From contig NZ_NSFV01000017.1 of NCBI RefSeq assembly GCF_002295115.1, positions 1-64,000 on the forward strand: a stretch of 64,000 nucleotides of DNA, written 5' to 3'. The stretch is from Mesorhizobium sp. WSM4311. Its GTDB lineage: Bacteria > Pseudomonadota > Alphaproteobacteria > Rhizobiales > Rhizobiaceae. Shown one piece after another: positions 8,333 through 16,778 of the stretch; within the stretch, counting starts at the first letter, position 1, and each line of letters begins with the position of its first letter. The position numbers and the translations under genes were made by a program. The notes under the pieces were generated by a model, which saw only the letters and a program-made list of their open reading frames with translations, had not been told where the DNA came from and did not search any database.

Positions 8333-9412
8333 TCAGCGACCATAAACCGAAACGCCTCTGACCTTGTCATAAAAGCGATCGATGAGCCTTTGCTCGTCTA
8401 CGCGCTCCACGCGCATCGGCCGTCCGAGGCTCGCAAACCTGGCGTTGGGAAAAGCCCATTCAAGCTTTGAGTTACGCCGCAGATTTTTCACGGCAAACAA
8501 AACTCCGAACGGCCCTCGAATGCCCGAGTCATCTAGGATGAGTTGAATGTCTCGCAAATGCCGGGCGAACTCCGCGTGAAACTCGTTAATGGTCAGCCGT
8601 CCCTCCCCGTCCCGAACAGAAAATGGATGGGCAACATAGGAATGGACGAGCCAATCATCGTCGATAAAGAAGCGCGATATCGAACGGCCCTCCTGAAAGG
8701 TTGCGTCCCGAACCTCAACGCCATTATCGCAGCCTTTGAAAACGCCACGGCTTTCGCCATGATAGTGACGCATCACTTTCAGAACAGTTCGGCCGGGATC
8801 AAAAGACGTCCGCCCTCGTTCGTAGTGCTCCTGCGGCACGATCGCTATATGCAGGGTCGCGCCATTGTTCTGCATGATGTCGCGCGCTTCGACAGCTGCA
8901 TTCTCACGTTCCATCAATTGCACCGTGTCGGCCTCTAGCTTCTCTAGTGGCGTAAACAGGGCGTGGAGTTGGTCGCGCGGGATTGGCGTATTTTGGGCGC
9001 CGGTGCGCAGGTAAAAGCCGCCTGTGATTTTGTTCTGATAGGGTCGTAACCGGTGGTCGGGCAGATCAAGACAAAGAATGAAACCTCCCGTGTCCAAATC
9101 GAGGAACTCTGCACGAACGCCCAACGGCTTGGGATCGATGTTGTCCTGAAGGATCGAGATGATGCGGCGTTGCAAAGCATCCCGATCGCCATCCATCGCT
9201 TCGAAGCGTTCGAAGGCGCCCTTCTTTTCATGTACCCCAACGATAAGATATCCAGGCCCTGCATTTAGAAACGCGACCACGTCATCGATGAAGTTTGACT
9301 TTCCACGTTGCTCGTCGAGGTTCAGGCGTGCCTTGAATTCATGGTGTTGCCCCTCGATGACAAGGCCAGATCGGATGCTGTCGCGTGTCGGCGCGGCTGG
9401 TTGTTTATTCAT
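8333..9412 (-). CDS. AlbA_2 (Schlafen-like) putative DNA-binding/ATP-binding protein
   Basis: A 359-residue protein whose first 150 residues have the AlbA_2 pattern: EGQHHEFKARLN near 20-31, FIDDVVAFLNAGPGYLIVGV near 41-60, LQRRIISILQDNIDP, and GGFYLRTGAQNTPIPRDQL near 131-149. AlbA_2 domains occur in regulators and nuclease- or helicase-associated proteins and are frequent in defence islands. The C-terminal 200 residues are not recognised. A GAGAGG site lies before the ATG. It is divergent from the UPF0489/membrane pair with a 137-base gap, so promoters for both are probably there. Whether it regulates its neighbours or is an independent anti-phage effector cannot be told from sequence. Confidence 0.75.
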   Translation of the reverse strand: MNKQPAAPTRDSIRSGLVIEGQHHEFKARLNLDEQRGKSNFIDDVVAFLNAGPGYLIVGVHEKKGAFERFEAMDGDRDALQRRIISILQDNIDPKPLGVRAEFLDLDTGGFILCLDLPDHRLRPYQNKITGGFYLRTGAQNTPIPRDQLHALFTPLEKLEADTVQLMERENAAVEARDIMQNNGATLHIAIVPQEHYERGRTSFDPGRTVLKVMRHYHGESRGVFKGCDNGVEVRDATFQEGRSISRFFIDDDWLVHSYVAHPFSVRDGEGRLTINEFHAEFARHLRDIQLILDDSGIRGPFGVLFAVKNLRRNSKLEWAFPNARFASLGRPMRVERVDEQRLIDRFYDKVRGVSVYGR

Positions 9413-9549
9413 TCTGTAGCCCTCTCAAATTTTTCCGATCAAATGCTGTGGGCAACATTTCATCGCCGGGTATTTAGATCAACGCACGCTTGAGAAATAT
9501 GCCTTTAGATAACAGTGTTCCCAACACCGCCCGACAGACGGAATAATTC

Positions 9550-10356
9550 TTGAACATCGCCGATATCGACCTCGACATATTCCTTGACGACGTCTGTTCA
9601 CTCGACAGACGCCCCCGGGCACCGTCAACGACGCGCCCTTGGACCGGAGAGCAACTTCGGCGCTTTCTCGAAGACCAGTGCGGACTGAAGCGTGCCCTGT
9701 CGTCTAGCCGGCCCAAGGGGCGGTTTGTCGTCCATCATGACGAAGCATTCCCCATTCTAAACGTGCTCTCTCAAAACGGTGCTGTGCCGCTAACCCTCAC
9801 CCATATCGACGCTCATTCTGATCTGGGAACCGGGGTCGGGGACCTTTCGTGGAAAGACATTGGCGGGAGGCTGCTTGCCCTGACTCCGAAAGAACGCGCC
9901 GCAGCTATCCCGCATCATGGCATGGAGCGCATTTCGGCCGCGAACTATCTCTCATACGCATTGGCCTGCAGGTGGCTTCGGATGCTGACATATGTGCATC
10001 ACGCGCATAGCGGTGACGACCTGATGCCCTTCTTTTTCCGAGACTTCGATCCGGCATGCGGCATTATGGAGTTGCGGTATGTGCCGCGCGTCCATGACGT
10101 CCGCTCAAGGGAAGAACTGCTTGCCCTGCCACACATCCTTGAGCCACCTATCCCGTTTCAAAAAGTTCCGGTTGAAGCTTATCGAGCCGCGGAACTGTTC
10201 GAGTATGTGATCCTTTGTCAATCGCCCGGGTACACCCCAGCTGAGGCCGACACCTTGATCCCGATCTTTCAGGATTACGTCGACTTCGGCGACGTTCGTG
10301 CCCAAGGTTTCCCAGGCTCGGGCTCCCTCCCGAGCGGCAAAGGAGAGGCTCAGTGA
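9550..10356 (+). CDS. UPF0489 family protein (arginase/deacetylase fold)
   Basis: A 268-residue protein with the UPF0489 hallmarks: VVHHDEAFPI near residues 60-69 and a metal-binding THIDAHSDLG near 84-93, resembling the DxHxD motif of arginases. The UPF0489 family includes peptide arginases that turn arginine into ornithine in ribosomal peptides, so a ureohydrolase-type reaction is plausible but unproven. The start appears to be TTG; no in-frame ATG precedes the conserved region. The stop overlaps the GTG start of the downstream membrane-protein gene, implying translational coupling. No precursor peptide gene was seen beside it, so a RiPP role is not supported by context. Confidence 0.72.
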   Translation: MNIADIDLDIFLDDVCSLDRRPRAPSTTRPWTGEQLRRFLEDQCGLKRALSSSRPKGRFVVHHDEAFPILNVLSQNGAVPLTLTHIDAHSDLGTGVGDLSWKDIGGRLLALTPKERAAAIPHHGMERISAANYLSYALACRWLRMLTYVHHAHSGDDLMPFFFRDFDPACGIMELRYVPRVHDVRSREELLALPHILEPPIPFQKVPVEAYRAAELFEYVILCQSPGYTPAEADTLIPIFQDYVDFGDVRAQGFPGSGSLPSGKGEAQ

Positions 10357-12017
10357 CACTGGACGGCTTCCTGAGTTTCCTCGCGCTTTTCATTGCATTC
10401 TACACGATCGTATCGCCAGTAACGCGACTACGCGCGCAGTTGCATCTGGCGGTGCAAATTCCGTTGGCGCTTCTGGCAGTCTCGCTTGTCTTCTACTTCG
10501 AGTTTTTCTCCTTGGTGAGTCAGCCTTGCCTGTTAGCAAGCACTGAAGCCTGTACCTGGCTGACTTTCCCCAAGGATGGCAGCTTTACGCCACCCCAAGC
10601 CGCTTTCCTGGTCGTATTCGTGTGGATGATTCTTGCTTGGCGTCTCAACGTCCTGCTGAAGCCGGGGCCGCGCTCCATGGTGGCCGTCGGCAAGATCATG
10701 CAGACCCTGCTCTATGAACGTCGCTTCGCGGAACTGCTGGATTTCATACGACCGCATCTCGGTCTGATACAGGCCGTGGCCGAGCGGCAGCTACTACGAC
10801 AGAGAGCACACGACTGGTTGGCCGATACGAACTGGCTGCGCCGTCAGCAAATCCGAACGTTCAAGCCGGCTGAGTGTGACGGGGACGAGCCGAAGCAGCC
10901 AAGGGCGGGCTATGGCAAACGGATATCTGAGGCTTTCCGGCGGCGAATTCGTTGGGCGAGGCACTTTGTCCCGGCCAGTAGTAGAGCTCAAGCCAGCGCC
11001 GAGACCCTTGTGCGCATGCTTTTGCGTTCTGAGGAGTTTAGGAAGTTCCTCGTCACGATGCGGCCGGACGCACTCCCGGACTTCATGGCAATTAAGCTGC
11101 AACCGCGTTTCGATTTCTCGGACAAGGCGCTGCGCGATTTGATCACCGACAGTGGCAGCAGGCTCTACCAGGAAATTGAGCAGAACCAGAATCTCGCGGA
11201 CAAAGGTGGCTATGCAATCCCCGGGGAGAATGTCCTGCTCCGGTTTCTGTTCGGCGATGCCCAGGTGGCTCACAACTTGGGAGCCTGGAAGCCCATAGGC
11301 GATGCCGTCATCGACACCATCCGTGCGGGAGCACCCAGTGGCTATGTCGCCCATCTCAATGGGCGTGCCAATGATTTCGACGATGAACAATGGCACGATA
11401 TCACTTTTGTCGGAATTCGGTATTTCGATATCATGGTCAATGAGGCTATGCGTCAGGGTGTTCCCTATCATATGTGGCTATTTTACCTGCCACTCTTCGT
11501 TACCGAACTGGAAGGAATCTACGATACGACCGGCCACAACATCGACACGATGGCTGAATTTCCAACCCGCAATGCCCGCCTGCTGTACGAAGCGTTTGAC
11601 GTCATGGGCAATTGGGTGCGCAATATCCGGCATCTCGATAGCACATCGCGGCATGCTGTGATTCCGGCGATGAATGAGTTCTCGACAGGCGCCATCCCGG
11701 TCGATGCTGCCGTCGCTCTCGGCAATGCCATGGCGGTTGTCGCGCTTTCCGACCGCATCGGCGACACCTTTGCAGGCTATCTCCATGACGGAATCCTCCA
11801 CGACATTGCGTCCCTCTCACATGAGGGGCTTGAAGGACGCATGCGAGCTCTTTTGATCCGGATGATCGTCGCAGGAGGTAATCGGCATCCGGCGGCTCGA
11901 TATGGGCAGCGCCTCAAGACCTTCCTGGTAATGGCTGACCATGTTTTGCGCGGATCGGTCAAAGACTATGTCGCCGCGGTTGAGGCTGCTTTCCCGGAAT
12001 CGCGGAGAGGCGGATGA
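10353..12017 (+). CDS. Membrane-anchored hypothetical protein coupled to UPF0489
   Basis: A 554-residue protein with three predicted transmembrane helices in the first 110 residues (around 5-23, 32-52 and 80-97), followed by a large, mostly soluble domain of 440 residues. The GTG start overlaps the upstream stop (GTGA). No known domain was recognised in the soluble part, which is helical and contains patterned Trp/Tyr segments such as HDITFVGIRYFDIMVNEAM. The layout, enzyme plus a membrane protein with a large cytosolic domain, resembles two-gene defence modules in which one partner acts at the membrane. This is inference; no lethal-effector signature is visible. Confidence 0.6.
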   Translation: MTLDGFLSFLALFIAFYTIVSPVTRLRAQLHLAVQIPLALLAVSLVFYFEFFSLVSQPCLLASTEACTWLTFPKDGSFTPPQAAFLVVFVWMILAWRLNVLLKPGPRSMVAVGKIMQTLLYERRFAELLDFIRPHLGLIQAVAERQLLRQRAHDWLADTNWLRRQQIRTFKPAECDGDEPKQPRAGYGKRISEAFRRRIRWARHFVPASSRAQASAETLVRMLLRSEEFRKFLVTMRPDALPDFMAIKLQPRFDFSDKALRDLITDSGSRLYQEIEQNQNLADKGGYAIPGENVLLRFLFGDAQVAHNLGAWKPIGDAVIDTIRAGAPSGYVAHLNGRANDFDDEQWHDITFVGIRYFDIMVNEAMRQGVPYHMWLFYLPLFVTELEGIYDTTGHNIDTMAEFPTRNARLLYEAFDVMGNWVRNIRHLDSTSRHAVIPAMNEFSTGAIPVDAAVALGNAMAVVALSDRIGDTFAGYLHDGILHDIASLSHEGLEGRMRALLIRMIVAGGNRHPAARYGQRLKTFLVMADHVLRGSVKDYVAAVEAAFPESRRGG

Positions 12018-12048
12018 TAGACTTGGCCCGCGCCAAAGCCGCGCATCA

Positions 12049-13500
12049 TTAGTCGTTGTCCTCCTCGATAAGCTGACCGACCATTTTCTCGGCATAGTCG
12101 AATGCGCTTGGCGTGAGGGAACGGATTTCGATCGGAATCTTCAGCGAGACAGCGTCTGTTAAGTTGCTCGCATGGATGCGAAACTCGATTGCTCCCAAAG
12201 CCTCTCTAGGGCCGTGCGGCTCGATAGAGACGTCGAAGTCCTCGTTCCCTTGGCCATGTCTCCACAAATCGCATGACAGACTCAGATCTGAGCCGGAAGA
12301 GCCTGCCCTGTAGTAGAAGCCTTCCGCATCATGCTGCTTGGGTATGAAGGGCAGCGCAGAAGGGATAGCTGAGTCAAGATTGTCCCACAGCCCAAAGCTG
12401 CGCATGTGCCTTCCCAGCATGTGGACATAGTTAGGGCGAGTTGGTGCCGCCGGAGGCGACGGAAGTCCTTTTCGTTCGGCGGTATCATCGTCAACATCGC
12501 GCTTAGGTCGCCAGATGTAAAAGCTTCCATGGGCTTTCATTTCAACAAGCGCGTTTTCAGCAGGCCGCGTACCGACATTCCGTGCACGAAAACTGGCCAC
12601 CAGCTTCGATGTCTCAGCAACCAGCCGTTTATGAATGCGCCCTAACGCTTCCTCCAATGCTACTTCCCACTTCTTGTAGGCGTCGTGGTAGGCCTCGATC
12701 TGTTGATCGGTCGGAGGCATATGCAAGCCTTTTAGGGACTCTAACGAAATCCCCTTACTCGATGACACGGGCGGCACCGCCTTCGGGGGAATGAAATTCT
12801 TCCGCTCGGGAAATTTTTCTCGCGCTTGCCGCATCAGCGCTTCAATTTCGCTCGGGACCAATGCCTCAACATGCGGGTTGTCGAAGACAATCCTGTCAAT
12901 AGGTTGACCACTTCCGTCAACGCAAGCCACCTCGAATTTCGGCTCGGCGGTGCGCAGGCGGACAATTTCAGCCTGCGCCGCTCTAAGTTCCTTATCGGCC
13001 TTTGTTTCTTCAGGAGGCGCTAGCCATGTCTCGGGAATAGCATAGTGTGCCACACCCGCCGTGACTGCAGACGCCATCACCCCTCCGTCGTGTGTGAGGA
13101 CACCCACATCCAATTCTAAATTGTTTGTGGCAAAGCCGCTTGTGATCCCAACCAGCGTGTCATCAGCCTCATCGTAGTCGAGCGTAGTTGCCAGCGCCGC
13201 ATTTGGTTTCAGACCGACCTGCAATGACAGCAAGATTTTAGGGTTCCTTTCGCGCAACACAATGGGATTGAGTTGGTTTGAGATTACATCACGTAGAAGC
13301 CCGTGTGCCTTTCGGGCACGTTTTCCTAGCCGTGTAGTCATCTCGCCTTTGCGCCTATCAATCTCCTTTTGAATTGGGCGGGTGACAATCAACTCGACTT
13401 GATCGAAGTCCCCTAGCTCCGACCACGGAAGCTCTCCAATATCTTTGCACTGAAAGAAAAGGTTGGTGTCGGGGAATAGGTGGATTCGAGTCTTGTTCAT
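12049..13500 (-). CDS. PIN-domain protein linked to the retron
   Basis: A 483-residue protein. The N-terminal 150 residues form a PIN-like nuclease domain: FPDTNLFFQ gives D11, followed by E46 in RPIQKEIDRR, D113/D114 in EADDTLVGI and D138 in VLTHDGG. All four acidic metal ligands of the PIN active site appear present, so RNase or DNase activity is likely. The remaining 330 residues are unrecognised, with a charged central region and a beta-rich C-terminus. It begins 23 bases after the retron RT stop, on the same strand, with no obvious ribosome binding site, suggesting coupled translation. It may be a further component of the retron system or an adjacent independent defence gene. Confidence 0.72.
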   Translation of the reverse strand: MNKTRIHLFPDTNLFFQCKDIGELPWSELGDFDQVELIVTRPIQKEIDRRKGEMTTRLGKRARKAHGLLRDVISNQLNPIVLRERNPKILLSLQVGLKPNAALATTLDYDEADDTLVGITSGFATNNLELDVGVLTHDGGVMASAVTAGVAHYAIPETWLAPPEETKADKELRAAQAEIVRLRTAEPKFEVACVDGSGQPIDRIVFDNPHVEALVPSEIEALMRQAREKFPERKNFIPPKAVPPVSSSKGISLESLKGLHMPPTDQQIEAYHDAYKKWEVALEEALGRIHKRLVAETSKLVASFRARNVGTRPAENALVEMKAHGSFYIWRPKRDVDDDTAERKGLPSPPAAPTRPNYVHMLGRHMRSFGLWDNLDSAIPSALPFIPKQHDAEGFYYRAGSSGSDLSLSCDLWRHGQGNEDFDVSIEPHGPREALGAIEFRIHASNLTDAVSLKIPIEIRSLTPSAFDYAEKMVGQLIEEDND

Positions 13501-13523
13501 GAAGAAACCAACCGCCGGCGCAG

Positions 13524-14678
13524 CTAACGATTCCAGTTCACCGTATTGAATAGCGTATACAACTTGGCGGCGTACGTTTCGTCGACCTGATGGGCGAATG
13601 CGATCAATCCCAAGATATGACGCCGCATGCCGATAAGTGAGACGAAATTCCTTTTCAGCCTATGTTGTTCGGGGCCGATCTTTTGGCTTGTTAACGCGTA
13701 TAGATGAGTTTCGATGTTGTTTCTGAAATTTTTGGTTAGTCTAGGCTTATCCGTGTCGATCAGCACGCCTAGGAGAACCTTCCGCCCGCCAGGAGACACG
13801 ATCGTCGTCTTTTGGCGATGTGTTTCGAGCCCGAACTTCGCGAGTTCAGCCTCTACCTTTTTGACGAGACTCATCGCCTGTCGCCGGGTGGTTGTGGTGA
13901 TCCGGGAGAAAGCCAAGTCGTCTGCGTACCGCGAATAAGCCCAATCCGCGGTGATCGCGATAAGGTCGAGTTTCTGGTCAAGGGTTTCCACCACCCGGTT
14001 CGCAAGCATAGGGCTCGTAGGGGCACCCTGAGGTAGGTGGCCTTTGGAGTGTTGGCGGTATGGGCGCCGGCCTCCACGTCCAAGAAGTGCACGCGCATCA
14101 TTGCGATTGTGGTCCGCTAGCCTGGTACATATCCTGGCCATTTGAAATGATATCAATGCCCCGTAACCAAATGACCTAAAAACCTGATAGACAGAGTCCT
14201 CAAAAATAGACTCGAAGAAATGCCGGACGTCCATTTTGACGACCCACTTCGCACCCGCGTGCTTCTTAGCGGCATCAACGAGGTCTCGATCTCTTGTGAA
14301 AGCAAAACTGGCATGATGGGAGGGCGTGGCCTGCAAGATGTTCTGGGCAATCCAGCGCTGCACCCTCATCAATTTTGGATCTGGGACGCATATCGTACGA
14401 TAACGGCGCGGCGGCGCCGGCACTGCGTTCGCCACCCCGCGCTTCTTCACTCGAAAAACCCGGTACGGGTCGATCTTTCGATGCGCAACCTCTTGAAGGA
14501 AGTCCGCGTTGACATCGGCAAGATGTGCAAGATGATTCAGTGTGAAGATGATCGGCAGGTCCGGGTGCTTCCGCTTGACCGCCGTTGCCGCCGCCAAGCA
14601 AGCCTGGATTGTGCTTTCGGACCTACCCTCCGACCGTGCGCCAACTATGAAGGCCTGAGAGTCCCAACGATACGGCAT
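13524..14678 (-). CDS. Retron-type reverse transcriptase
   Basis: A 384-residue RT without maturase or endonuclease domains, the size of retron RTs. Motifs in order are RTICVPDPKLMRVQRWI (94-110), DLVDAAKKHAGAKWVVKMDVRHFFESI (region 132-158, with the first catalytic Asp near 150), HLPQGAPTSPMLAN (214-227), YSRYADDLAFS with catalytic YADD at 251-254, and a thumb segment of SPGGRKVLLGVLID (295-308). The last takes the place of the retron VTG motif. An upstream inverted-repeat RNA element overlaps its first codons, so the true start may lie slightly downstream of the ATG at 14678. Expected role: self-primed copying of the msd part of the adjacent ncRNA into msDNA. Confidence 0.88.
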   Translation of the reverse strand: MPYRWDSQAFIVGARSEGRSESTIQACLAAATAVKRKHPDLPIIFTLNHLAHLADVNADFLQEVAHRKIDPYRVFRVKKRGVANAVPAPPRRYRTICVPDPKLMRVQRWIAQNILQATPSHHASFAFTRDRDLVDAAKKHAGAKWVVKMDVRHFFESIFEDSVYQVFRSFGYGALISFQMARICTRLADHNRNDARALLGRGGRRPYRQHSKGHLPQGAPTSPMLANRVVETLDQKLDLIAITADWAYSRYADDLAFSRITTTTRRQAMSLVKKVEAELAKFGLETHRQKTTIVSPGGRKVLLGVLIDTDKPRLTKNFRNNIETHLYALTSQKIGPEQHRLKRNFVSLIGMRRHILGLIAFAHQVDETYAAKLYTLFNTVNWNR

Positions 14679-14897
14679 CTACTTTAGCGCGGCCCTGGCG
14701 GCGTCGCGTCGTCCGTCGAAATGAGCCTCCGAGGAGGTTGCCTGAAAGGCAACGATGGATGACGCGACGTGGACTTGCATTCACGAGCTCTTTCAGCGGC
14801 AATGGAAAACTCCATTCCCCAAGACAATGGATTCGTATCCATCATCACGGCCATCCCGAAGGATGACAATAGCTAGACGCTAGCGTGGGACTCTCAG
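14655..14897 (-). ncRNA. Putative retron ncRNA (msr-msd)
   Basis: Read on the minus strand, the element begins with CTGAGAGTCCCA (a1, 14886-14897) and ends with its exact inverted repeat (a2, 14655-14666). After a1 comes a TAGC like the branching-guanosine context of known retrons. Three short hairpins follow, the first CATCC-TTCG-GGATG, the others ATGGAT/ATCCAT and AATGGA/TCCATT, as in an msr. A long stem pairs 14757-14769 with 14702-14714 (12 of 13 bases), enclosing hairpins GTTGCC/GGCAAC and CCTCC/GGAGG, as in an msd. The a1 arm lies in the 3' end of the PRTase gene and a2 in the first codons of the RT gene. Confidence 0.75.
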
Positions 14898-16130
14898 AGT
14901 CTCTGGATAATATGCTTCCTGGTTGGTGGCAATGATCGGCTTAGATCCTTGAAGAGCTTTTCCCGACGCCAGAAAAGCGTACCCTTTATCCGTTAACCTA
15001 CCGCTGCCCACTATTAACCCGTTTTGGAGAGCCTGGCGCAGAATGTCCATTAAGGTGGGCACAGGAAGCCCTGTTCTCGAAGACAAAGCGGTTTCCGATC
15101 CTTTGTGCCACCGTCCGCGTAGCAACGTCAGTACGAGTATTGTTAGGCGGTCCTCTTCCGTAAGTTCTCGTCCCATATGAATGCCGTTGTCGGCCGCCGC
15201 GTTTTCAACGACCTCAGCCACCGGCCTCACACCGAATAATCCATGAAGTTCAGGCGGCGCAGGTCCGTCGAAAAGCGCGCGCCAGCCATCGCGACTGCAG
15301 TGAACCATTGCCGGAGTGTTGTTCGGAATGCGGTAGCTGAAGGCTATCAGCGCGGCAACATTTTCGAATCCGTAGCGCCCACAACCTCGTCCCTCTGCGG
15401 GTCCATTGTTATCGATCAACTTCGTCCAAGCGAAGTACAAGCGTGGCGACGTGTTCCAACTCACAGTAGGGGCTATCCACTCAGCAGTGGTTTCCGGGCG
15501 CATCCGGTGTTTCCGAACGCTTGCAAGCCCAGATTCGGTTGCTGCTGCTGCGATCACCCGGAACTTGATGAGCTTCCTAGACATCCAAGAGCGAATTGTG
15601 GGCACCGCCCAAAACTTGTCCAGCATGGATCTAACGCGACTTCCGGAGCCAATGAAATCAGTGATAATCACAATCTCGCCGGCTGGGGCAGACTTGGCGC
15701 GGAGACTATCGGGGCCGGGATGATTCATGAAAATTTTGGGCCATGCATCCTTCTGTTGGGAGGCGACGAACGCGAGCAGGCCTTCGCTGCCTACCCTGGC
15801 CCGACCTCGAACGGGTTTCACAGCCGGAGGCCCGGATCTGCCGATTGCACGCCGGCGCACTCTGCCGTCTTTGTCGGGCAGGTCTTGTGATGTAAAAATA
15901 GCCGCTTCCTGGAACTCCCGCTCCGCGTAAAGTGCAACTCTCCTGTTTCGATGGCGAGTCCCTTTGGCGATGCGGTCCAGGGCAGTCCTAATTGATGTGA
16001 CGACCTGCTCTTCGTTTAAGAGCAGCATGGCATCCAGCATCGCGGCGGCTTGAACGCGATCGCCCTCGGAAAACTGAGCCAGCCAAGATCTGCCTGTACT
16101 CGTTTGGCTTGATGTCAGAGGGGCTGCCAT
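14880..16130 (-). CDS. Retron effector: PRTase-like protein with C-terminal wHTH
   Basis: A 416-residue protein directly before the ncRNA and RT. The segment GEIVIITDFIGSGSRVRSML (about 151-170) fits the PRPP-binding loop of type I phosphoribosyltransferases, with a hydrophobic strand, an acidic residue and a Gly/Ser turn. The last 100 residues (from about 318) look like a winged helix: ELTEEDRLTILVLTL, then SSRTGLPVPTLMDILRQALQNGLI and GRLTDKGYAFL. Retrons with PRTase-plus-DNA-binding effectors are described as type III, so I assign this one to that group tentatively. AGGA precedes the ATG. The effector is presumably held inactive by the RT-msDNA complex and released on phage attack, by analogy with other retrons. 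Confidence 0.75.
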   Translation of the reverse strand: MAAPLTSSQTSTGRSWLAQFSEGDRVQAAAMLDAMLLLNEEQVVTSIRTALDRIAKGTRHRNRRVALYAEREFQEAAIFTSQDLPDKDGRVRRRAIGRSGPPAVKPVRGRARVGSEGLLAFVASQQKDAWPKIFMNHPGPDSLRAKSAPAGEIVIITDFIGSGSRVRSMLDKFWAVPTIRSWMSRKLIKFRVIAAAATESGLASVRKHRMRPETTAEWIAPTVSWNTSPRLYFAWTKLIDNNGPAEGRGCGRYGFENVAALIAFSYRIPNNTPAMVHCSRDGWRALFDGPAPPELHGLFGVRPVAEVVENAAADNGIHMGRELTEEDRLTILVLTLLRGRWHKGSETALSSRTGLPVPTLMDILRQALQNGLIVGSGRLTDKGYAFLASGKALQGSKPIIATNQEAYYPETLRVPR

Positions 16131-16439
16131 TGTTCCTGATCAACCGTTTCCGCGTTAGGCCACCCGCTTGGCTGACAGGCTCGGCGCGACAATCCCGCCC
16201 CTTGCAGTTCGCGATGCGAAGTCTGGTCTCCAAGGGCCGAAGCAACTCCGCCGACTTGGTATCCTAGCGATCATCAATGGCCGTAGCTAGCGTTGCCAGG
16301 TTCCCAAGAGAATAAGGCTCGGGCCTTGGCATTCTGGTGTACTGCCGAGCGTCATCTAGTACGAGGGAGTGTCCGCTTTCAGTAGATGTTAAATCCGGCT
16401 GGTATGATCGGGACAAGGCGCAAAGCCGCCGCTCGTCCC
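16131..16439. other. Intergenic region upstream of the retron operon
   Basis: About 310 bases between the PRTase gene and the end of the XRE regulator gene, both on the minus strand. It should hold the retron promoter, but no clear -35/-10 pair was found. No convincing open frame or repeat was recognised. Confidence 0.4.
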
Positions 16440-16667
16440 CTAATCTAATTGACCGCCCTTCGACTTACGAATGAGTCCTTCCGGCTCCATTCCGAGCGCG
16501 TCGGCGATGCGTCCGAGAACCGTGACACTAGCCGAAACATCAGCGCGTTCAATCGCTCCTATGTAGCGAGAGCTCAGCCCCGACCGCTCTGCTAATTCCT
16601 CTTGGGTCAGATGCCGCCTGTTTCGGGCATGCCGCAAATTGATAGCTAAGATTTCCTTTAGATCCAT
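16440..16667 (-). CDS. XRE-family transcriptional regulator
   Basis: A protein of 75 residues from MDLKEILAINLRHARN, with the classic Cro/C1-type HTH: RRHLTQEELAERSGLSSRYIGAIERAD, then VTVLGRIADALGM. The frame is open to 16763, but the extra 32 residues are unlike the family and overlap the operator-like repeats, so the internal ATG is preferred. The gene is divergent from 16779-17342, with two 15-bp operator-like units between them. It lies upstream of the retron operon and on the same strand, so it could also control that. Autoregulation is the likeliest role. Confidence 0.85.
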   Translation of the reverse strand: MDLKEILAINLRHARNRRHLTQEELAERSGLSSRYIGAIERADVSASVTVLGRIADALGMEPEGLIRKSKGGQLD

Positions 16668-16688
16668 CCCGAGAGATAACTCGCGAAT

Positions 16689-16718
16689 GGAACGATCATT
16701 CCAGGAACGATAGTTCCT
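16689..16718. promoter_or_regulatory. Tandem operator-like repeats for the XRE regulator
   Basis: Two adjacent 15-bp units begin with GGAACGAT, at 16689 and 16704. The second lies within a perfect palindrome, AGGAAC-GATA-GTTCCT (16703-16718); the first is an imperfect one. They lie 22 bases above the preferred start of the XRE gene and 60 bases before the divergent ATG, a typical operator position. Confidence 0.6.
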
Positions 16719-16778
16719 ATTCGCAGTTTTATATGCTATGAAGTGAACCCCCTTCGTCAGCAATGATGGTCACCTGAA

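Noticed and set aside
16440..16763. The longer 107-residue XRE start
   Set aside because: The extra N-terminus covers the operator-like repeats and does not resemble the family; the internal ATG at 16667 is preferred.
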